Below are positions 1-4,448 of a DNA stretch of 7,235 nt, piece by piece. The stretch is from contig DODG01000189.1 in NCBI GenBank assembly GCA_003509065.1, forward strand, positions 1-7,235. The letters are read 5' to 3'. A program made the position numbers and the translations under genes. A model generated the notes under the pieces. The model was not told the origin of the DNA. It saw only the letters and a list, made by a program, of their open reading frames with translations, and ran no database searches. The DNA comes from Acidobacteriota bacterium. Lineage in GTDB: Bacteria > Acidobacteriota > Vicinamibacteria > Vicinamibacterales > UBA823. Within the stretch, counting starts at the first letter, position 1. Each line of letters begins with the position of its first letter.

Positions 1-944
1 CCGAACCACATATGGGCGATCTCGTGCGCAATAACATCAGCTATACGAAGGAGTTCAGGCTCGGTTGATCGATCCCTGTCCACGAGCAAGAGTACTTCTC
101 GATAAGTAATACATCCAAGATTCTCCATTGCCCCAAATGCAAAGTCAGGCACAGCAACCATGTCTAATTTTTGTCCCGGATAAGGTATGCCGTAATACTT
201 GGAAAAGAACTCAAGTGCAAACGCGCCGGCTTCGAGTGAGTAATCGGTCAGATGGCCCTTCCCAATCGGATGGACAATACGGAGGGGCACACCATTTACA
301 TCTACAGGGTCTGTCGCTTCGAATGGGCCTACAATGAACGCGACCAAGTAAGTCGACATGACCATCGTATCTTCGAACACTACTTGTCTTCGACCATTTT
401 TTAGATCTGTCTCAGAAATAATCGGACCGTTTGATACGGCGAACTGTTCGGAAGGAACAATAAGCGTCACACCGTAAGACGCCTTGAAGGCAGGTTCATC
501 AAAACACGGAAACGCACGGCGCGCGTGGGTGCTTTCGAATTGAGTTGTGGCAATCGTATGGTCGACGCCATCATCGTCTGTAAACGTTGAACGGTAAAAC
601 CCGTGCAACTGGTCGTTCAAGACGCCGGTGAACTCAGCGACGATTGTATGCGGACCTGAAGAGATCTGAGAATCAAAACTGAGTGTGAGTCGTTCCATTT
701 CTGCATCTAGGACAATACCGGCCGCCTCAGTATTTGAACCAACCGAATCAACAACTCTTGCTGATTGAATCACGAGATCCGCCGCATTCATCTGTATGGT
801 ATCGGTGGCATTATCAACTTCTACCTCTATCTCAACGCTACCGATAAAGGTGGCCTTTTCAAGATTCGGTTCAAGTTTGATGCGGTAATGCGAGGGGACC
901 ACTGAGGATGGAAGACGGTGCGGATTAGATGCGATGTCGGTCAA
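1..944 (-). CDS. M1-family zinc aminopeptidase, N-terminal part (3' end outside window)
   Basis: This gene encodes a gluzincin (M1) metalloaminopeptidase, which removes N-terminal residues from peptides, normally in the cytoplasm. The visible 314 codons are open throughout and show family landmarks in order: a RLP..V.P.HYRIKL opening at about residues 10-24, the TQFE and RRAFPCFDEPAFKA block of the saddle domain at about residues 134-155, the exopeptidase motif GAMEN at 271-275 and the zinc-binding HEIAH at 307-311. The third zinc ligand, a Glu usually about 19 residues after HExxH, lies beyond the window. The TTG at 944-942 is chosen as the start because a GGAG lies 6 bases upstream and the conserved RLP segment follows within 10 residues; no ATG competes. 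The HGFYRS..TDDDG segment resembles the tricorn-factor F2/F3 and puromycin-sensitive branch more than classical PepN (inference). The gene begins 58 bases after the dehydrogenase stop. Complete relatives are usually about 850 residues. Confidence 0.95.
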   Translation of the reverse strand, partial: MTDIASNPHRLPSSVVPSHYRIKLEPNLEKATFIGSVEIEVEVDNATDTIQMNAADLVIQSARVVDSVGSNTEAAGIVLDAEMERLTLSFDSQISSGPHTIVAEFTGVLNDQLHGFYRSTFTDDDGVDHTIATTQFESTHARRAFPCFDEPAFKASYGVTLIVPSEQFAVSNGPIISETDLKNGRRQVVFEDTMVMSTYLVAFIVGPFEATDPVDVNGVPLRIVHPIGKGHLTDYSLEAGAFALEFFSKYYGIPYPGQKLDMVAVPDFAFGAMENLGCITYREVLLLVDRDRSTEPELLRIADVIAHEIAHMWF

Positions 945-950
945 AATTCA

Positions 951-954
951 CTCC
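951..954 (-). promoter_or_regulatory. Shine-Dalgarno supporting a TTG start of the M1 aminopeptidase
   Basis: On the minus strand GGAG (954-951) is followed by a 6-base spacer and then TTG at 944-942. The spacing is ideal and decides the non-ATG start. A GTG at 949-947 is in a different frame and meets a stop after a few codons. Confidence 0.7.
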
Positions 955-1001
955 AAGTTGAAAAATGTATCTCTGGAGCGTACCGCGATGCATAGCTGAC
1001 C

Positions 1002-1020
1002 GCTACCGATCATTGGTAGC
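1002..1020. repeat. Inverted repeat overlapping the stop of the 3HCDH gene
   Basis: GCTACC (1002-1007) and GGTAGC (1015-1020) form a perfect 6-base stem around a 7-base loop. The repeat contains the TAG stop of the dehydrogenase gene. No T-run follows on the minus strand, so it is not a canonical intrinsic terminator. It could be an mRNA hairpin between the dehydrogenase and aminopeptidase genes, or chance. Confidence 0.4.
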
Positions 1021-1947
1021 CATATGGATAAGTGAGTCAGCCATATTTTTTCGCCATGCCTCAATGGATTCTACTGTCCAATCGTAAAATCCTCTCCCTG
1101 TCTTCACTCCAAGATCTCCAGCGTGGATCTTATCCATCAAAACACCCGGCAACGACCGATCCTTGGCCAACATAGGAAATTCGCTTTCAGCCAAAGCAAG
1201 CACAGAGTCTAGGCCCTGATTATCAGCTAGCTCGAATGGCCCTGCGACGGATAGTAGCTTACCCATCCTTGATCTAACTACCCGGTCAATCTCAGGCGCT
1301 GTGGCATGCCCACTTGTAACGATTGCCATCGCTTCACGAAGCAGAGCAACTTGCAAACGATTTCCAATAAAACCTTGGATTTCTTTATGAATTAATGCGG
1401 GCCTCTTACCGATCGAGGTGTAAAACCCTGTTAGCAATTCAACCGTATCATCAGATGTTTCAGGTCCTTTTATTATCTCCACTCCAGGGAGCAAATGAGG
1501 GGGATTGTAGTAATGAACACCCGCAACTTGAAGTGGACGCTGCGTGGCCACAGCTAGTGCACTTGGTAGAAAAGTAGACGTATTCGAAACTAGTACTGCG
1601 CTGGACGGAGCTATTTTGTCGACTTTACGAAATAAAGAGCGCTTGAGATCAAGATTCTCCGAAACGGCTTCGATCACGAGATCGGTATTCTCTACTGTTT
1701 CACTCAAGTCTAAGCTGGTCGAAATTCGAGATATAGAAGTCTCGATTTCGTCGAAGGAAATTAGGCCTGCCTGGTTTAACGCTTTCAACCCGACACGGCA
1801 ACGATTAACAGCTTTATCCAGCAATTGTTCGGACACATCATAAAGATGGACGGACCGGTGATGCGCTGCGAGCTCAAGCGCTATTCCGTGGCCCATTAAT
1901 CCAGCACCCAGCACTGCAATTTTTTTTATGCCATGGGGTGTTGTCAC
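1003..1947 (-). CDS. 3-hydroxyacyl-CoA dehydrogenase family protein (complete, NAD-dependent)
   Basis: This 314-residue protein matches the family of 3-hydroxyacyl-CoA / 3-hydroxybutyryl-CoA dehydrogenases and L-gulonate 3-dehydrogenase (lambda-crystallin), which oxidise a 3-hydroxyl to a ketone with NAD+. The N-terminal Rossmann domain shows GAGLMG at 14-19 and Asp37 at the end of the second strand, typical of NAD over NADP. It also has VIEAVSEN at 91-98, SNTS at 121-124, the catalytic His145 in HYYNP, its partner Glu157 and Asn196 in GFIGNR. The C-terminal helical domain runs from about 190 to 295 and ends with the characteristic KTGRGFYDW. Length fits the family (about 280-320). The start is GTG at 1947, overlapping the TGA of the upstream gene by 4 bases (GTGA), which implies translational coupling; a weak GGTGG lies about 9 bases upstream. 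Whether the substrate is a CoA ester or a free sugar acid cannot be told. The dehydratase next to it leaves a free hydroxy or sugar acid plausible. Confidence 0.92.
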   Translation of the reverse strand: MTTPHGIKKIAVLGAGLMGHGIALELAAHHRSVHLYDVSEQLLDKAVNRCRVGLKALNQAGLISFDEIETSISRISTSLDLSETVENTDLVIEAVSENLDLKRSLFRKVDKIAPSSAVLVSNTSTFLPSALAVATQRPLQVAGVHYYNPPHLLPGVEIIKGPETSDDTVELLTGFYTSIGKRPALIHKEIQGFIGNRLQVALLREAMAIVTSGHATAPEIDRVVRSRMGKLLSVAGPFELADNQGLDSVLALAESEFPMLAKDRSLPGVLMDKIHAGDLGVKTGRGFYDWTVESIEAWRKNMADSLIHMATNDR

Positions 1948-2345
1948 TGGTAAACACCACCAACTGAATCTTCCGCTCCTGAACCATCAAATCGTTGACG
2001 TATTTCAGCAATATCTTCTTTGGACCACTCATAAAACCCGCTACCAGTCTCAGCACCCAATTGACCAGAGTTGACTCGACTTCTTAATAGATCCATCGGC
2101 TCTTCAGAATTCGAAATCTCTTTGAAAAGTTCTCCTGCAATTGTTTGAACCAAGTCCCATCCGATCTGCTCCCAGATCTCGAATGGGCCACCAACGGCCA
2201 GTCTACGTCCAATAGTGTTTTTGACCACCGTATCGATATCTTCTGGAGAAGCAATACCATCCTCAACCAAGGCCAAGCACTCCCTAAATAGCGCGGCCTG
2301 AAGTTTTGTCTCAATGAGACTAACCATCTGTTTATTCTGGGGCAT
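1944..2345 (-). CDS. Stand-alone 3-hydroxyacyl-CoA dehydrogenase C-terminal domain protein
   Basis: This protein of about 133 residues consists only of the helical C-terminal domain of 3-hydroxyacyl-CoA dehydrogenases. The Rossmann NAD-binding domain is absent: an in-frame TGA at 2354-2352 closes the frame just upstream, and the dehydratase gene ends at 2376. Family features are LQAALFRECLALV, DIDTVV, GRRL..GGPFE and the terminal TGSGFYEW. Laid against the neighbouring full-length protein without gaps over 93 residues (its 198-290), about 36 positions are identical by hand count. The GF(I)GNR motif carrying the catalytic Asn reads SLIETK here, so it is unlikely to be catalytic alone. ATG at 2345 is preferred; TTG at 2348 would add one residue and another ATG lies a few codons inside, with no strong Shine-Dalgarno for any of them. 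The frame is intact and its TGA overlaps the GTG of the next gene. It may be a retained structural or dimerising partner (inference), or a decaying remnant of a tandem copy. Confidence 0.8.
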   Translation of the reverse strand: MPQNKQMVSLIETKLQAALFRECLALVEDGIASPEDIDTVVKNTIGRRLAVGGPFEIWEQIGWDLVQTIAGELFKEISNSEEPMDLLRSRVNSGQLGAETGSGFYEWSKEDIAEIRQRFDGSGAEDSVGGVYQ

Positions 2346-2375
2346 CAATATTCAATGTTAATTATCTGCAAAACA

Positions 2376-3530
2376 CTAGACCGAGTAGCCAACTGAGCCG
2401 TCGGTTCGCATGGGAATAACCTGTAAGTCACGTGGTGCATACGGTTGCGACTTCAATGATTCCACCTCAAGGTCTATCCCGATTCCTGAGGTGTCTGGAA
2501 CGGGAATGAAACCACCAACTCTTTTCCAGGACGAATTAAATATCGCATTGAAAGGTTGCTCATCTTCCATTGAGTATTCCTGTGTAAGGAAATTAGGAAT
2601 GGAGGTATCTATATTGCAGGCAGCAGCCGTCAACACAGGACCCAGGAAGTTATGGGTGACAAGAGCTGAATGGTACGATTCAGCGAGGCCAGCTATCTTC
2701 TTCACACCGGTTACACCACCTCCAAGCCCAAGATCAGGCCTGACGTACTGACTGCCCCCAGCTTCGAACAATTCCCGGAACTCCCAAATGGAGTGCATGC
2801 GTTCACCATTGGCTACAGGAAGTTTAGTAAGTTTCGCTATTTCTCCTTGAGATTTAACCGAATCTATTTGAATAGGATCTTCGTAAAACAGGGGAGTAAA
2901 CTCAATTAGCTGCTCGGCAAGAGCTATAGCATTCATAGGGGTCAACTTACGATGTATTTCAAGAATAATATCGACATCTAAACCAGCACCCTCGCGCATC
3001 GCAGCTACATTCTCCCTCGTGTCATGTATCAACCTGGGAAGAGTCATCGATTGAAAGCCATCAGGCAAAGGATCGATCTTGATTGCCGTATAGCCTTCTT
3101 CGGCAGCATCTCGAGAATTCAATCGAATGCCTTCAGGGGTCGTCCCCTGATCGGCGGCATCAGGACGAATTCCTCCCATGAGCAAATGAAGTCTGATTTT
3201 GTCCCTGACTTTGCCACCGAGGAGTTGCCAAACAGGGGCTTCGAGCGCCTTACCTTTTATATCCCATAGTGCAATGTCAACGGCACTGACGGCACCTGAG
3301 ATAACCGAACCGCGGAATGGCCCCATGCGATACATATACTGCCAGTGATGTTCTATATCCAGAGGGTCTTTTCCGACAAGGTAATCCGCAAATTTCTTCA
3401 CAACCGCGTCCGTGGCTTCTAAGTAGCCCCAACACGCAGATTGACCTATCCCAATTAACCCATTATCAGTAATAACCCTTACTATCTGGCTGTTACCGGC
3501 CAGGATCGATTCGACTCGTTCAATTTTCAT
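2376..3530 (-). CDS. Enolase-superfamily (mandelate racemase / muconate lactonizing type) sugar-acid dehydratase-like protein
   Basis: This 384-residue protein is a mandelate racemase/muconate lactonizing-type enolase-superfamily member. Such enzymes abstract a proton alpha to a carboxylate, stabilised by Mg2+; here the resemblance is to D-galactonate and D-mannonate dehydratases, which convert sugar acids to 2-keto-3-deoxy acids. The N-terminal capping domain covers about 1-115 and contains ALWDIKGKALEAPVWQLLGG at 87-106. The barrel follows, with Lys151/Asp153 (KIDP) on the KxK-equivalent strand, Glu191 and His193 (LEIHRKLTP), Glu217 (FYEDP), Glu243 (NGERM), His293 (THNFLGP) and Glu318 (TQEYSM). 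Glu217 and Glu243 match metal ligands; Glu191 sits where Asp is usual. Length fits galactonate dehydratase (about 380). The LTP, SIWE and VPNF-like segments look closer to mannonate dehydratase, other parts to galactonate dehydratase, so the exact substrate is open. The ATG at 3530 has only a weak GAG upstream. The next gene begins 30 bases downstream. Confidence 0.92.
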   Translation of the reverse strand: MKIERVESILAGNSQIVRVITDNGLIGIGQSACWGYLEATDAVVKKFADYLVGKDPLDIEHHWQYMYRMGPFRGSVISGAVSAVDIALWDIKGKALEAPVWQLLGGKVRDKIRLHLLMGGIRPDAADQGTTPEGIRLNSRDAAEEGYTAIKIDPLPDGFQSMTLPRLIHDTRENVAAMREGAGLDVDIILEIHRKLTPMNAIALAEQLIEFTPLFYEDPIQIDSVKSQGEIAKLTKLPVANGERMHSIWEFRELFEAGGSQYVRPDLGLGGGVTGVKKIAGLAESYHSALVTHNFLGPVLTAAACNIDTSIPNFLTQEYSMEDEQPFNAIFNSSWKRVGGFIPVPDTSGIGIDLEVESLKSQPYAPRDLQVIPMRTDGSVGYSV

Positions 3531-3561
3531 GACGGCTAGATCTCATTTCTTTTTGTAAGCA

Positions 3562-3575
3562 CGGTTGATTAACCG
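3562..3575. repeat. Short inverted repeat in the leader of the dehydratase gene
   Basis: CGGTT and AACCG form a perfect 5-base inverted repeat around a 4-base centre, 32-45 bases upstream of the dehydratase ATG and inside the 81-base gap after the HAD gene. It could be an operator half-site pair or a small mRNA hairpin. It has no T-run and is short enough to occur by chance. Confidence 0.3.
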
Positions 3576-3611
3576 AAAAGGTGACTCGAGCTACTGGCGC
3601 CGCGCTCATCA

Positions 3612-4313
3612 TCAGATAAGGTCCACGGCTGTGTCCATATCGACAGCCCGAGGATAAGTCTCATAATCGGGGTGTCCACCGTACCGATCCATCAATATCG
3701 GATGCATGCCTGCATTTTGAGCACCTTGTATATCAGAATCAAGTTGATCCCCAATAAATACTGCCTCCCCTGCAAGTACGCCAGCTTTAGAAAGAGCCAT
3801 CTGAAATATTCGAGAGTCGGGTTTTTCAAAACCTGTCTCACCCGACGTTACTGCGAAGTCAACATGCCCTGTGAGATTCATATCCTCACACAAAAGTTCA
3901 CCCGTTTGATTCATATTTGATATGACTGCAACGATAAAATCACGTTCTCTAAGTCGACTGAGTCCACCAATCACATCAGGGAACAAAGTCAAACGATACT
4001 GTTGTTTACTAACCTCCTTCCAAACTTTTTCAGCAACATCCAATTCAACACTATGCCCTGCGCCTTTTAGTACCAGTTGTTCATATTTGGAAAAAAACGC
4101 CCTTCGTTCATCGGCGTTCAAAGTTCGAACGGGTTTACTGGAGTTTTGCCGAGTCAGAAACTGATCCGCAATATGGTATCCGGAATCTATTCCATCCTTT
4201 GTCAAAACAAACCCGAGTTTTTCAGCTGCGCGCATCTGTATATCCTCTCGGGGAGGATCAAAACCAGCAAGAGTCCCATAAATATCAAAAAAAACAGCTT
4301 TTATACCACTCAT
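3612..4313 (-). CDS. HAD-superfamily hydrolase (subfamily IA, DxYGTL type)
   Basis: This 233-residue protein is a haloacid-dehalogenase-superfamily hydrolase of the group with a helical cap after motif I. Motif I is FFDIYGTL with nucleophile Asp10 and Tyr12 two residues later. The cap spans roughly 16-105, motif II is VISNMN with Ser132, motif III is GFEKPDSRIF with Lys164, and motif IV is FIGDQLDSDIQGAQNAGM with Asp189 and Asp194. Phosphatases normally carry Asp at the position of Tyr12, which serves as acid/base; DxYGTL is the L-2-haloacid dehalogenase form. However, motif IV is of the phosphatase GDxxxxD type and not the dehalogenase SSNxxD type. Families such as DREG-2/HDHD3-like proteins also lack the second Asp, so no substrate is claimed. 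The ATG at 4313 has an A/T-rich leader with no clear Shine-Dalgarno. The gene lies 81 bases upstream of the dehydratase gene on the same strand and may be co-transcribed with it. Confidence 0.9.
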   Translation of the reverse strand: MSGIKAVFFDIYGTLAGFDPPREDIQMRAAEKLGFVLTKDGIDSGYHIADQFLTRQNSSKPVRTLNADERRAFFSKYEQLVLKGAGHSVELDVAEKVWKEVSKQQYRLTLFPDVIGGLSRLRERDFIVAVISNMNQTGELLCEDMNLTGHVDFAVTSGETGFEKPDSRIFQMALSKAGVLAGEAVFIGDQLDSDIQGAQNAGMHPILMDRYGGHPDYETYPRAVDMDTAVDLI

Positions 4314-4448
4314 ATTTAAATCATTTCAAATTTGCAATCTAGAGAAAATCCCCTGGTGAATTTCTTAACGAAGGCCGATGCACTCCAGTATGAAATTTCT
4401 AAAACCCAATTCCTGTAGAGCATAAATATACGGCGCCTCCACAACGAG

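Noticed and set aside
128..337. Plus-strand open frame of 69 codons near the left edge
   Set aside because: It lies opposite the M1 aminopeptidase region that encodes GAMEN and the flanking conserved sequence.
1544..1843. Plus-strand open frame of 99 codons
   Set aside because: It lies wholly opposite the well-supported 3HCDH gene, has no recognisable domain or Shine-Dalgarno, and its composition is that of an antisense shadow.
313..2193. The tetrapeptide GPFE occurs in the aminopeptidase and both 3HCDH-family proteins
   Set aside because: In the two 3HCDH proteins it is homologous; in the aminopeptidase it is unrelated and coincidental.
1944..2375. A frameshifted Rossmann domain upstream of the orphan C-domain
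   Set aside because: Only 30 bases separate the orphan start from the dehydratase stop, and the upstream sequence is fully accounted for by the dehydratase gene.
2410..2751. Plus-strand open frame of 113 codons
   Set aside because: It is antisense to the dehydratase C-terminal half, with no family motifs.
4371..4448. About 25 codons remaining open in frame after the membrane protein stop, with a possible GTG start
   Set aside because: An open run of this length is expected by chance, it matches nothing I recognise, and no convincing ribosome binding site was seen.
4314..4448. Promoter or terminator in the 135-base gap between the membrane protein and HAD genes
   Set aside because: The gap is A/T-rich with small palindromes such as GAAATTTC and CAAATTTG, but no -35/-10 pair with proper spacing and no stem plus T-run could be found.
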